Source: Bacillus proteolyticus
GTDB taxonomy: Bacteria > Bacillota > Bacilli > Bacillales > Bacillaceae_G
NCBI RefSeq assembly: GCF_001884065.1
Contig: NZ_MACH01000054.1
Location: forward strand, 248,001-312,000
Length of the DNA stretch: 64,000 nucleotides
Direction: 5' to 3'
Made by a program: the position numbers and the translations under genes. Of this stretch, positions 30,899 to 40,538 are shown piece after piece. Numbering within the stretch: position 1 is the first letter of the stretch; the number at the start of each line of letters is the position of its first letter. Below the pieces are notes generated by a model, which ran no database searches, was not told where the DNA came from, and was given only the letters and a program-made list of their open reading frames with translations.

Positions 30899-32716
30899 TT
30901 ATTTGACTTCTTTTACTTTTTGTAAATTAAAATAAAATACAACGCTATTAGTAGTATTATACACACCGTATTCGGCGTGATGGAGATCTAAAATGTTTTT
31001 CACAATAGATAACCCAAGACCAGTACCTCCAGTATGACGGCTACGAGAAGCGTCTAAACGGTAGAAGCGATCCCAAATCTTTTCAAGGCTTTCTTCTGGA
31101 ATAGGATTACCTGTGTTTTCGATTTCAATTTTCACATTATCTTCCGTTTCTACAACAGAGACGTGTATTCTTTCTCCATCTGGAGTGTATCGAATTGCAT
31201 TGCTAAGTAAGTTTACAACTACTTGCTCAATACGGCTACGATTTGCTTTAACAAATAGAGAAGAGTCAGCATGTATGTCCACTTGTAAATGTTTTTCCTC
31301 CATGCTAAATAATAATTTTGTATAGATTTGTTGAATTAATTCACCGATTGAGAATGTCGACATTTCTAGTTTGTACGTACCAGATTCAAGTTTTGCTAAT
31401 TCTAACATTTCAACAATAAGCCTGTTCATATTATCTGTTTCTTCCAAAATAACATTTGTATAATATGTCGTATCTCTACTTACGCCATCTTGAATACCTT
31501 CAGCGAAGCTACGAATAACACTAAGTGGTGTTTTTAATTCATGAGATACACCAGAAATGAATTCTTTTCTCGTTTTTTCTAATTGACGTTCGCGTTCAAT
31601 ATCTTGTTGTAATTTTGTATTGGCAACATTTAATCGGTCGATTCGATCTTTTAAATTTACAGAGAGTGTATTAATACTACCTGATAACCCACCAATTTCA
31701 TCGTCTGCTGTAACAGGTAACTTCTCGCTAAAATCAAAGTTGGCCATTTTTTTTGTAACGCGATTTATCTTAATTAATGGTTTAACAATGATTTTTGAGT
31801 AGTAGAAGGATAACAAAATAATAACGAGAAACACGATAATTAAGGCATAGACATAATAATCTTTTAAAACGAGCATCGCTTCATTAACGGGTTGTAAAGA
31901 TGCTATCGCAAAAGCGTACTCCTTAATTTCTCCGTTTTCCATAATAGGCTTTACAAAGACACTGTTTTTTATATTTTCCCCACTATCTAAAATATACGTG
32001 TTTAATTGATTTGAATTAGAAGCACCTTGCCTAATAGTTCTTGCAAAATATTGAACAGCTTGTAATGTTTCAAAATCCTTTGCAAGACGAACCTCAGTCT
32101 TGGAAGGAAGCTGTAATTTAGATATTACCCCAGTAAAATCGATTGGAGAACCAGTATCATTATATCGATTTTTAAGTTTATTTTTAGATGGATTACCACT
32201 AATAGATTGAAAATCTGAATTGAATTGTTCATTTTCCCATCTAGTATTATTAGTTATTAATTCTAGAGGTGTTATCATATTATTCGGTTGGAGTAGTCCG
32301 TCTACATAAATTATTCCATCTTTTTTTAATCCTAAGTTTGCGAATTTATTATATTCTTCTGGTGTTAAAAGATTGTTAAGGGGGATGGAATAGGTTTTAT
32401 TATTGTTAGGGTTAATCACATCAATGTAAAAACTGTTTTCACTTTTAATAATTCCGTTAGAATCTAAAAATTGGATTTCGGCATTTGTTTTATCATGAAA
32501 TTCTTGTTTTAATTTTCTAGTGTCCTCAAAGTCTTGAGCGCTTTTTTCGTAATTATCTACGAATTTTTCAAAAGCCGTTTGAACGGTTTTTACTTTCTTA
32601 TTAATATAAAACTTCTCTAAAAATAGAGATTGTCCAAGGAAAAAAAGGAGAAATATGATTGTAAATAAAGTTGATGTTAATAAAAATAGTTTAAAGACGA
32701 TGCTTCTGTTCTTCAC
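30899..32716 (-). CDS. Membrane sensor histidine kinase, orphan
   Basis: The protein has 605 residues. Membrane helices lie at about 10-33 and 288-307 and enclose a 250-residue extracellular sensor domain (Asn/Lys-rich, LNNLLTPEEYNKFANLG). HAMP (308-360) leads to HisKA with His 392 (GVSHELKTPLSVI) and a HATPase_c with LLSNAIRYTPDG, IENTGNPIPEE and GTGLGLSIVKNIL. Kinases of this layout normally pair with an OmpR-type regulator in the same operon, but none is present: recombinase-like downstream, deoD upstream. Its partner must be elsewhere. The ligand is unknown. Confidence 0.88.
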   Translation of the reverse strand: MKNRSIVFKLFLLTSTLFTIIFLLFFLGQSLFLEKFYINKKVKTVQTAFEKFVDNYEKSAQDFEDTRKLKQEFHDKTNAEIQFLDSNGIIKSENSFYIDVINPNNNKTYSIPLNNLLTPEEYNKFANLGLKKDGIIYVDGLLQPNNMITPLELITNNTRWENEQFNSDFQSISGNPSKNKLKNRYNDTGSPIDFTGVISKLQLPSKTEVRLAKDFETLQAVQYFARTIRQGASNSNQLNTYILDSGENIKNSVFVKPIMENGEIKEYAFAIASLQPVNEAMLVLKDYYVYALIIVFLVIILLSFYYSKIIVKPLIKINRVTKKMANFDFSEKLPVTADDEIGGLSGSINTLSVNLKDRIDRLNVANTKLQQDIERERQLEKTRKEFISGVSHELKTPLSVIRSFAEGIQDGVSRDTTYYTNVILEETDNMNRLIVEMLELAKLESGTYKLEMSTFSIGELIQQIYTKLLFSMEEKHLQVDIHADSSLFVKANRSRIEQVVVNLLSNAIRYTPDGERIHVSVVETEDNVKIEIENTGNPIPEESLEKIWDRFYRLDASRSRHTGGTGLGLSIVKNILDLHHAEYGVYNTTNSVVFYFNLQKVKEVK

Positions 32717-32880
32717 TGTTTCACCTCGTATGAAAAATACTGTAATATAAATGATTTCTTAATTATAACAAAGGTTATCAAAAAAATAGAGGGGAGAAAT
32801 CTGTCTCTCTCTAAAGTAGTTTTTTATAGAAAGTCACATAAAGAGAAGGTGCAGTGACTGTCGAAGTATTGTAGCATAAA

Positions 32881-32912
32881 AAAGAACTCGCCAGACGTAT
32901 GACGAGTTCTTT
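32881..32912 (-). terminator. Terminator of deoD
   Basis: AAAGAACTCG and CGAGTTCTTT form the stem just beyond the deoD stop. Confidence 0.75.
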
Positions 32913-32918
32913 AGTGTA

Positions 32919-33626
32919 CTATTGCTGAATTGCTGCATCTAAAGCGATTTCAATCATTTCGTTAAATGTAGTTTGACGCTCTTCAGATGTTGTTTCTTCA
33001 CCAGTGAAGATGTGGTCGCTTACTGTTAATACGGATAATGCATTTACACCATATTTAGCTGCTAATGTGTAAAGAGCAGTCGTCTCCATCTCTACTGCTA
33101 ATACACCGTAATCTCCAAGTTTTTTAACCATGTCCATGCTCTCACGATAAAATACATCTGCTGTTAATACGTTACCAACACGAACGTGTAATCCTTTTTC
33201 TGTTCCAGCATCGTAAGCTTTCTTTAAAAGATCAAAGTTTGCAGCAGGAGCAAAATCAAAACCTGGGAATGTTAAGCGGTTCATATTAGAATCTGTACAA
33301 GCCGTCATCGCAATAATAACGTCACGTACCTTAACATCTTTTTGAATTGCACCACATGTTCCAACACGAATTAAATTTTTCACGCCGTAGCTTTGAATTA
33401 ATTCGTTTACATAAATAGAAATAGAAGGAACACCCATACCTGTACCTTGAACAGATACACGCTTTCCTTTATAAGTTCCAGTGAAACCTAACATGCCACG
33501 TACGTTGTTATAGCAAGTAACGTCCTCTAAAAATGTTTCAGCAATATATTTTGCACGTAATGGATCACCAGGTAATAGAATAGATTCAGCGATTTCGCCT
33601 TGTTTTGCTTCGATATGTACACTCAT
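32919..33626 (-). CDS. deoD: Purine nucleoside phosphorylase DeoD
   Basis: The protein has 235 residues, the normal length of bacterial hexameric PNP. Motifs [51 protein letters not shown] and LTVSDHI (Asp general acid) are all present. It splits purine (deoxy)nucleosides with phosphate to base and (deoxy)ribose-1-phosphate for salvage. It starts behind AAGGAGGACTTTTC and is monocistronic, away from other deo genes. On the minus strand TTGATT, 16 bases, TATAAT near 33700-33673 is a plausible promoter. Confidence 0.96.
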
Positions 33627-33801
33627 GAAAAGTCCTCCTTATTATGTATTGATAGAAATCAATATCATTTGCATTATACACTACGAATCCTGTCAATCAA
33701 AACCTTTTTAATATTTGTAATGTGTACAAAATAGGAGGATTTCATGAATCATCACCTAGAATAAATATATAAGAAGTTTTGCATGGATAGAGACAATAAA
33801 A

Positions 33802-34596
33802 ATGGTAGGTGATATTTTGAAAAATCTTGTCATTGGGCTTATTGCACTAGTACTTATTGTGGCAGGAGGATTTTACATAAAAAAATATCAAGAAACTGTA
33901 GAAACGACCGGAGATGTTCAAGAAGTGAAATGGGATGTGAAAAATAAAAAGGGAAATGAAAAAGCAGATATTTCGTTTCAATTGCTAAATAAAATGAATA
34001 ATGAAGTTCGTGGTGTGAACGATCAAATTCGAGCGGTGATAGTGGATGGGAATTTGAAAAACATACAACAAACGAAGCCTATATTTGCTGGAAATGGATC
34101 GTATAAGCTATCTTCAGATGTAGCAAAAGGTGAAGAGTACACGATATTTTTGTATGAAGATGAAAACAAGTCCGTGGAATCATTTTCTAAGAAAGATTTT
34201 GGTGAAGAAAAAAAGGAGAAAAACAAGGACAAGAATAAAAAGAAACTACCTGTCGATACTGTACTTACAAAAAATATAGGAGAGCATCAAGTGTCTCTTT
34301 TATTTGGTGCATTACATCCGAATGAGGCAACGACATTAACATTTCAGTTTCAAGCGAAAAAGGGAGAAAAGTTGAAATTAAATTCAGGAAGAGGAGAAGT
34401 CAACGCTCTTTATATAGTTGATGAGACGAGGGAGCATTTTTTATACGCGATTCCTGTTGATATGGATGAACAATTACAATATAGAATTACATTTCCTGAA
34501 GAAGGAACATATAAAATATGGGGAGATTTCTATATAAATGGTAAGAAGTATACAAAAGAGTTTAGTATACAAGTGCAAAAACGAAAAAACAGCTAA
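33802..34596 (+). CDS. Membrane-anchored or exported protein with tandem beta domains
   Basis: The protein has 264 residues from ATG 33802; TTG 33817 behind TAGGTGA is an equally possible start and would give 259. An N-terminal hydrophobic helix (LVIGLIALVLIVAGGFYI) exports it. Two beta-rich segments (about 40-115 and 155-260, ITFPEEGTYKIWGDFYING) are separated by a Lys/Glu-rich linker. The two parts resemble repeated Ig-like folds of YtkA/FixH-type exported proteins, but I cannot name the family. It is convergent with mprF and shares an 18-bp terminator. Confidence 0.7.
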   Translation: MVGDILKNLVIGLIALVLIVAGGFYIKKYQETVETTGDVQEVKWDVKNKKGNEKADISFQLLNKMNNEVRGVNDQIRAVIVDGNLKNIQQTKPIFAGNGSYKLSSDVAKGEEYTIFLYEDENKSVESFSKKDFGEEKKEKNKDKNKKKLPVDTVLTKNIGEHQVSLLFGALHPNEATTLTFQFQAKKGEKLKLNSGRGEVNALYIVDETREHFLYAIPVDMDEQLQYRITFPEEGTYKIWGDFYINGKKYTKEFSIQVQKRKNS

Positions 34597-34616
34597 GTAC
34601 TTAGCTGTTTTTTCGT
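34581..34616. terminator. Bidirectional terminator
   Basis: ACGAAAAAACAGCTAAGT and ACTTAGCTGTTTTTTCGT are perfect 18-base arms. They overlap the 3' ends of both convergent genes. Confidence 0.88.
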
Positions 34617-37189
34617 TTTCCTATTAATTTTGTTACAGCGAGCATTGTAATTGGTAAAGAATGATTCTTTCGAAATGCTAAATATTTTCCACTCCATGCA
34701 GGTTTGTATTTTTCTTTGAAATGTCGTAAACCGCTGAAGCTATATGTGTAACGAACGTTATTAAATATTGCAGCGGCAACTCGTTCAGACCAGAACGATT
34801 GCGTTGATAAACCGACATTTGAGAGTGGTGCCATACCAATATTAAAGGAATGGTATTCATTTTCTTTTGCCCAGTGGAATAAGTGGATAAAAATTGCATC
34901 CATGATGCCGCTAGGAGCGTCTGGATAATAACGCATTAAATCAACAGATAATATGCCACTTTGATATACTGGCATAAAGGTTGTAAAGGCAATTATTTTT
35001 CCTTCTGCATCAGATAAAGTAGCGATAGGGGCACGGCTAATATACTCACGATCGAAGTACCCAAGTGAAAATCCTTTTTCTTTTTTTCCGCCAAGCCAAG
35101 CATCAGACACTTTCTTTAATTCCTCGTATAATTCGTCTGAGAATGGTGGCTCATGAATAGAGAATGTATAACCTTCTCGTTCAAAACGGTTGAAAGTAGC
35201 TCGCATACCAGCACGTTTTTTCCCTGTTATTGTAAACGTATTTAAATCAACGACAGCCTCTTCGCCAAGTTTAAAGAAGTTATAGCCGAAATCGTGGTAT
35301 AAGCTCATCCATTTACTTTCAATTTGATAAAATACGCAAATATACCCAAATCGATCAGCTTCAGCTAAAAATTCTTGCAACACAGTACGGTAGGAGGATG
35401 GATCACCAATTGGATCACCAAGTACAACAAGACGTTTTCCAGTAATTGAAAAGAGAAGAAGTGCTTTTCCATCACTACTAAAGAAGAACTGTTTATCTCC
35501 TAAAAAACCTAAATGACTAAGTACATTCCCGCCATGTTCCTCTAAGAAGTTTTCTAACCTTTTATCATTGGCTGGTTGCCCGGGAAATTCACTACGGTAA
35601 CGATTGGCAATTAGTGAACCGATAAGTAAAAAAGTAGGAACGAAAAAGGCGGCTGCTAATGCACTTCGTTTAACTTGTGTAATATTCCGAACGACAAAAT
35701 CAGGTTTGAAAGCTTCTTTTGCACCTGCAAATAAAATACCTAAGTTTTTATATAAATATAACGTTAGCAATAAGAATAGAAGAACTTTTACGACATCAGA
35801 AAGAGAGACTTCCATTTTTTCTCGTACAAATCTTTTACGAAGCATATATAATACAGCAAGTACGATTAATAAAATAAAGGTTTCTTCAATATCAATTCCT
35901 TTTAAGGTATTAAAGATTGCCGCTCCAATTAAAGAAACAATCGTCATATAGTAAGAACGCTTTGTTCCATAATATATTCCTCGTGAAAGAATAAGGAGGA
36001 GAATCCCAAATGTTAATGATAAGCTAAAAGAAAATTGAATTAGATGCTTTGGAGCTAAAATATGTAAGGCGTGAGCTCGATTGATACTTGTTGGTAGAAT
36101 GGTTGACAAAATAACCATTAAGCCTGCAAATACTGTTAAAGCAGCGGATGCCCATGAACCTAATTTCCCTAAAAAATCACGTTGTAAAGTCCAAATCACA
36201 CCAGTTGTTTCTAAAGCAGGTGCAATAAATGGTTTATCTTCAATTTTTTTAATGGCCGCTCCTGTCATTTCAAAGGCTGCAAAAATGAGACCAAGGCAGA
36301 ATGGTAATATGTAATAGACAAGGCGATATAATAACATAGCAGGTAGTAGTACCCCTGTATCAACGCCATATTGTCCTAGTCCAGTTAAGAAAACAAGATC
36401 GAACGATCCAAGGCCACCGGGCACAAGACTTACGACACCGGCTAAAGCCGCAATTACATAGACACCTAAAAACTTTTGAAAGTCGATATCAATTCCAAAC
36501 AATATTAATATGACATACATAACAATGCCGGCAGAGACCCACTCGACTAATGAAACTAATGAATATAAAACAGTTGGATTTTTCTCTTCTTCTTCATCAT
36601 TCTCTTGTCCTTCAGTTTGTTTTGTTTTTCTATTTTTAATTTTAGAAAACCCAATATATATAGGAACGAAAAGAGCAAAGAAGATAAGAACAGGCCATAA
36701 CCACGGTTTTTCGTGCAGAATAAATCTTGTATCTAATATTCCGATGAGACCGAGGAATGAAAGAATAGCTAATCCGTTAATAAATGCAGTTGTCATCCAG
36801 GCAATGCTTTTAATAAGTTTTCCATTATCTTTTATATGCGGACGATAGAGCATTGTACGTACACCAGCTCCAACAAGACCACCAAAACCGATAAATCCAT
36901 TTAAAGTGTTAGCAATCCATGAAATGCGGAAAATCTTTTGTACAGGTATATCTGCTTTTAAGTAACGAAGCATAACAAAGTCATAAAAGAACATTGTTGA
37001 TACGGCAAATGCACCGAGTGTAATTGCTAAAAAGACTCCTCCAGTTGGAATGTTTTTAATGGTTTGGATCGCTTCTAAAAAAGAAATACCTGCTAATTCT
37101 TTTTTAGCCTGAAAGAATACAATTGTTAAGACAACAAATGGGAAGATGATTTTCCCAATCTGTAAGAAACGTTTCCATGAAAACGACAT
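34601..37189 (-). CDS. mprF: Phosphatidylglycerol lysyltransferase MprF
   Basis: The protein has 862 residues from ATG 37189 behind GGAGAGTTGTATTT; the frame extends to 37249 without a ribosome site. The N-terminal half has about 13 membrane helices of the flippase domain (GFGGLVGAGVRTMLYRPHIK, VPGGLGSFDLVFLTGLG). The C-terminal 330 residues are the DUF2156 synthase domain (LVVLGDPIGDPSSYR, YFDREYISRAPIATL, NIGMAPLSNVG). It transfers lysine from Lys-tRNA to phosphatidylglycerol and flips the product. This lowers the negative charge of the outer leaflet and gives resistance to cationic peptides. The length matches full MprF. It is monocistronic. Confidence 0.95.
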   Translation of the reverse strand: MSFSWKRFLQIGKIIFPFVVLTIVFFQAKKELAGISFLEAIQTIKNIPTGGVFLAITLGAFAVSTMFFYDFVMLRYLKADIPVQKIFRISWIANTLNGFIGFGGLVGAGVRTMLYRPHIKDNGKLIKSIAWMTTAFINGLAILSFLGLIGILDTRFILHEKPWLWPVLIFFALFVPIYIGFSKIKNRKTKQTEGQENDEEEEKNPTVLYSLVSLVEWVSAGIVMYVILILFGIDIDFQKFLGVYVIAALAGVVSLVPGGLGSFDLVFLTGLGQYGVDTGVLLPAMLLYRLVYYILPFCLGLIFAAFEMTGAAIKKIEDKPFIAPALETTGVIWTLQRDFLGKLGSWASAALTVFAGLMVILSTILPTSINRAHALHILAPKHLIQFSFSLSLTFGILLLILSRGIYYGTKRSYYMTIVSLIGAAIFNTLKGIDIEETFILLIVLAVLYMLRKRFVREKMEVSLSDVVKVLLFLLLTLYLYKNLGILFAGAKEAFKPDFVVRNITQVKRSALAAAFFVPTFLLIGSLIANRYRSEFPGQPANDKRLENFLEEHGGNVLSHLGFLGDKQFFFSSDGKALLLFSITGKRLVVLGDPIGDPSSYRTVLQEFLAEADRFGYICVFYQIESKWMSLYHDFGYNFFKLGEEAVVDLNTFTITGKKRAGMRATFNRFEREGYTFSIHEPPFSDELYEELKKVSDAWLGGKKEKGFSLGYFDREYISRAPIATLSDAEGKIIAFTTFMPVYQSGILSVDLMRYYPDAPSGIMDAIFIHLFHWAKENEYHSFNIGMAPLSNVGLSTQSFWSERVAAAIFNNVRYTYSFSGLRHFKEKYKPAWSGKYLAFRKNHSLPITMLAVTKLIGKRKNS

Positions 37190-37375
37190 AAATACAACTC
37201 TCCTTGTGTAAGAAAACTGAGACAATAATATTATTATGACAAACTTCAAGAAAAATAAAAAGGTAAATTCCTGTATAGGGAAGCTATTTTTTATATAGGT
37301 TATATTTAAAAGAATATTTCGTTTATCGGAAAATTGGGTTAAAATAAGGTGAAAGAAGGAAGAGAGGGGAAGTAG

Positions 37376-37765
37376 ATGGTTATAATAGGTTATGCAGGAT
37401 ATGAGTTAGAAAAAGCAAAACCGAATACATCAGAAGATTTTTTTAATAGATCTGAAGTGACATATGTATTAAATAATCAAGAGAAAACCTTTTCTGTCTT
37501 ATATGTTCGATATTTTGAAGAAATTTTACAAGAAATTACCCCTTTTGAAGGAAATCCAGTTTATAAAGTAGAAGAACAAGACGTATATTTACGAGATATT
37601 GTAGCAATCGCTTGTTTAGTGAACAATAAAGAGCTACGCGCGCAGAAGCGCTTGTATCTCAATGAAGTAACAGACTTTCAACGATACTTTGACGAAGGAA
37701 CAGTGGTGAAAGTACAAGAAATATTAGCTGAATTACATAAAAATAAAAGAGTGGAAATAGCGTAA
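37376..37765 (+). CDS. Conserved protein of unknown function
   Basis: The protein has 129 residues, starting behind AGAGGGGAAGTAG. It is a soluble alpha/beta protein with no signal or membrane helix (SVLYVRYFEEILQEITPFEG, DIVAIACLVNNKELRAQKR). I recognise no motif. It lies 22 bases before ypuI and is likely co-transcribed with it. Confidence 0.7.
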   Translation: MVIIGYAGYELEKAKPNTSEDFFNRSEVTYVLNNQEKTFSVLYVRYFEEILQEITPFEGNPVYKVEEQDVYLRDIVAIACLVNNKELRAQKRLYLNEVTDFQRYFDEGTVVKVQEILAELHKNKRVEIA

Positions 37766-37787
37766 AACGGCAAAGGAGAGAGAAGCC

Positions 37788-38279
37788 ATGTCTAATTTGA
37801 TGGTTGAAAATCAAACAGAACAAGTTTCTATATTTTTAGAAGATGTCATTTCCTTAATAACTAATTATGTAAATTATCATACATTACCTTCTTTATTGGA
37901 GGAAACACCAACAGGAAACGAGCAATATTATAAAGGGATATTAGGGTCAATAAGGAGACTTCTTGTTTTTTGTGAAGAAGGACTTGATGCATGTTTTGTT
38001 TTGCTGAATAGCCAGCCATTTCGAAAGACAGCAGCTGAAAAAGTTTTATATAAGATTTATCATCAAGTAATTGCAGAGTTTTTTTCACCAAAGAATGATC
38101 ATTGGTATGAAAATAGTCGTTCCGCTTATACAGGGGAAAATTCTATTGTTTTTCAGCAAACACCACCTGGATCTATAGAACGAATGATGAAGGATTTAGA
38201 AGGGAAATTTCAATTGATGCGTGAAGAACTAGAATATTATGAGACAGATTATCAAACAAAAATGTTGCACAAATATTGA
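37788..38279 (+). CDS. ypuI: YpuI family protein (DUF3907)
   Basis: The protein has 163 residues, helical and acidic, beginning MSNLMVENQTEQVSIFLED. It matches my memory of YpuI in length and character. Its place before dacB-spmA-spmB is the same as in B. subtilis (ypuI-dacB-spmAB-rluB-resA), and this synteny is the main support. Function unknown. A 17-bp terminator follows. Confidence 0.8.
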   Translation: MSNLMVENQTEQVSIFLEDVISLITNYVNYHTLPSLLEETPTGNEQYYKGILGSIRRLLVFCEEGLDACFVLLNSQPFRKTAAEKVLYKIYHQVIAEFFSPKNDHWYENSRSAYTGENSIVFQQTPPGSIERMMKDLEGKFQLMREELEYYETDYQTKMLHKY

Positions 38280-38281
38280 TT

Positions 38282-38319
38282 AAGGAAAAGAAGCTAAGGA
38301 CACTTAGCTTCTTTTCCTT
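38282..38319 (+). terminator. Terminator after ypuI
   Basis: AAGGAAAAGAAGCTAAG and CTTAGCTTCTTTTCCTT are complementary arms with a following TTT. Confidence 0.85.
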
Positions 38320-38385
38320 TTGTCCAGTTATATAAGGGATTTTAATTGAATATAGTTAAAGTGGATAGCATCAAGGAGGTGTGAC

Positions 38386-39300
38386 ATGAGTCAGCAAGGT
38401 GTATTTACAGATTACTTTCATGAAGTAGAAAGTTGGTGTGAAAGTGTTCTTCAAGTATTAGATAGCCGTGCAATGGAAGTGTATGATGTCCATATGCTTG
38501 CTTATAAAATTCAAACGCTATTAGATCGTATGAAAGAGCATGAATACGACACAGATGCCGAGTTTATGTATGAAATAAGTGATGATGTAGAACATATTCA
38601 ACACCATTTACAGGAGGTATTTGTGCAAGAAGGAGAGGAATATGAACTATGTGAAAGAGGGGATAGCGAACGAGCTGTTCCGATTGGGGGGCATACACTC
38701 CCACCATTACCTTATCCATATAGTGCGTTAGAACCGTACATTTCACGAGAAATTATGATGTTACACCATGATAAACATCATCGTAGTTACGTGGAAGGAT
38801 TAAATAAAGCAGAGAAGATGATGGAAGAAGCGAGAAAAACAAATCAATTTGATTTAATTAAGCATTGGGAAAGAGAAGCGGCTTTTCATGGATCAGGTCA
38901 TTACTTACACACGATATTTTGGAATAACATGAAAAAAGATGGTGGTGGAAGTCCGAGAGGGGCTTTTTCACAACAAATTGAGCAAGATTTCGGAAGTTTT
39001 TTACGTTTTCAAAAGCATTTCACAGAAGCAGCTTCTAAAGTGGAAGGTTCAGGATGGGCGATTCTTGTATGGGTACCCCGTTCAGGAAGGTTAGAAATTT
39101 TGCAAAGCACGCTTCATCAATTGTTTACACAGTGGGATACGATACCACTCCTTGTACTTGATGTATGGGAACATGCGTATTATTTACAATATCAAAATCG
39201 AAAAGATGAATATATTAAAAATTGGTGGAATGTTGTAAATTGGCCTGATGTAGAAAAGAGATTTGAAAGTGCAAAGCAAATTGAATGGACGCCGTATTAG
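38386..39300 (+). CDS. sod15: Fe/Mn superoxide dismutase with N-terminal extension
   Basis: The protein has 304 residues, about 100 longer than a usual SOD. The extension (1-95, HMLAYKIQTLLDRMKEHEYD) is helical and acidic. The SOD domain starts at HTLPPLPYPYSALEPYIS. All four metal ligands are visible: His in MLHHDKHH, His in GHYLHTIFW, and Asp and His in LDVWEHAYYL. It dismutates superoxide. The place between ypuI and dacB is not occupied by sod in B. subtilis. I assign it to the extended B. cereus group SOD known in B. anthracis as sod15, from memory. It ends with its own short hairpin (39299-39325). Confidence 0.88.
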   Translation: MSQQGVFTDYFHEVESWCESVLQVLDSRAMEVYDVHMLAYKIQTLLDRMKEHEYDTDAEFMYEISDDVEHIQHHLQEVFVQEGEEYELCERGDSERAVPIGGHTLPPLPYPYSALEPYISREIMMLHHDKHHRSYVEGLNKAEKMMEEARKTNQFDLIKHWEREAAFHGSGHYLHTIFWNNMKKDGGGSPRGAFSQQIEQDFGSFLRFQKHFTEAASKVEGSGWAILVWVPRSGRLEILQSTLHQLFTQWDTIPLLVLDVWEHAYYLQYQNRKDEYIKNWWNVVNWPDVEKRFESAKQIEWTPY

Positions 39301-39325
39301 ACGCATATCCCATGCGTCTTTTTTA
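39299..39325 (+). terminator. Terminator after the superoxide dismutase gene
   Basis: AGACGCAT and ATGCGTCT around ATCCC, followed by a T-run. Confidence 0.75.
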
Positions 39326-39413
39326 TTGGAGGTGGAAGGAAGATTTCGTTCATATTTTAAAAGGCCAAGCATACACTTGTACAAAAAGTGCCAAAAGGAC
39401 GTGGGGGGGAAAT

Positions 39414-40538
39414 ATGAGACGAATTTGTATAATAATTACGCTAATTATAATGTATGCAAGCGTTATGCCGATTCCTACATATGCAAAAATGAACGGTGGT
39501 GTCAGTGCTCGTAACGCAGTTTTAATGGAGCAACAATCTGGTCGTGTACTTTATGGGAAATTAGAACATGAGCCACAAAAAATTGCGAGTATAACAAAAA
39601 TTATGACAGCATTGTTAGCTGCTGAATCAGGAAAAATGAAAGAACTAGTATCGGTGAGTAATGAAGCAGTACGAGTAGAAGGATCAGCAATTTATTTAAA
39701 ACCTGGACAAAAAGTGAAGTTAGAAGATTTAGTCTACGGATTAATGCTTAGATCAGGTAATGATGCAGCACAAGTAATTGCTGAAAATGTGGGAGGAAGT
39801 ATAGAAGGGTTCGTATATTTAATGAATGAAAAAGCGAAAGAAATCGGAATGAAAGATACGCACTTCTCAAACCCGCATGGCTTGGATGGGGATGGATCGC
39901 ATTATTCGTCGGCTTATGATATGGCATTATTAACGAAATATGCAATGGGGAACGAGACCTTTAAGAAAATTTTTGGAACAAAAACGTATAAATCAGATTC
40001 TTGGGATTATCCGTGGAAAAATAAACATAAGCTTGTGACATCTTATTATGAATTTGCAACAGGAGGAAAGACAGGTTTTACGAAGAAAGCAGGACGGACA
40101 CTTGTTACGACAGCTTCAAAAGATGGACTAGATTTAATTGTCGTAACTTTGAGTGCTTCTAGTGATTGGGATGATCATATGAATTTATTTGACAAAGGTT
40201 TTGAACGTTTCAAGCAAACGAAAGTTTTAGGACAAGGAGCACTCGCTGAAATAAATGAAAAGAAATATGCTAATCATGTTTATACGAAAAATAGTTTTTT
40301 CGTGCCTTTAACTGAAGAGGAAAAAAAGAGCGTGGTATTAAAAGTTGAACTCGATAAAAGTGTAAAACTTATGGATGGAGTAAAAGTTGGAAAGACAGAT
40401 GTTTATGTTGGCAATGAGAAAGTTGGAGAACGGAATTTATTTTATAGTAAACGGAAGTTAATAGCTACAACGGGAATGTATTGGAATAATGTGCAAGAAA
40501 TTTTTTCTTATATGATAGGTGTTGGGAACGATGGTTAA
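39414..40538 (+). CDS. dacB: D-alanyl-D-alanine carboxypeptidase DacB (PBP5*)
   Basis: The protein has 374 residues from ATG 39414 behind GTGGGGGGAAAT; the frame is open further upstream but has no ribosome site. The signal peptide ends PTYA. Active-site motifs are S59-ITK (SxxK), SGN (114-116) and KTG (219-221), with a C-terminal PBP5 beta domain (KSVVLKVELDKSVKLMDGVK). It trims D-Ala from spore peptidoglycan, controlling cross-linking of cortex in the mother cell. Its stop overlaps spmA, giving a dacB-spmA-spmB operon as in B. subtilis. SigE control is expected but I did not find a clear box. Confidence 0.93.
   Translation: MRRICIIITLIIMYASVMPIPTYAKMNGGVSARNAVLMEQQSGRVLYGKLEHEPQKIASITKIMTALLAAESGKMKELVSVSNEAVRVEGSAIYLKPGQKVKLEDLVYGLMLRSGNDAAQVIAENVGGSIEGFVYLMNEKAKEIGMKDTHFSNPHGLDGDGSHYSSAYDMALLTKYAMGNETFKKIFGTKTYKSDSWDYPWKNKHKLVTSYYEFATGGKTGFTKKAGRTLVTTASKDGLDLIVVTLSASSDWDDHMNLFDKGFERFKQTKVLGQGALAEINEKKYANHVYTKNSFFVPLTEEEKKSVVLKVELDKSVKLMDGVKVGKTDVYVGNEKVGERNLFYSKRKLIATTGMYWNNVQEIFSYMIGVGNDG

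Noticed and set aside
33651-33672. Fur-like sequence upstream of deoD
   Set aside because: Only about 10 of 14 defined bases of a 7-1-7 site match, and the spacing is off.
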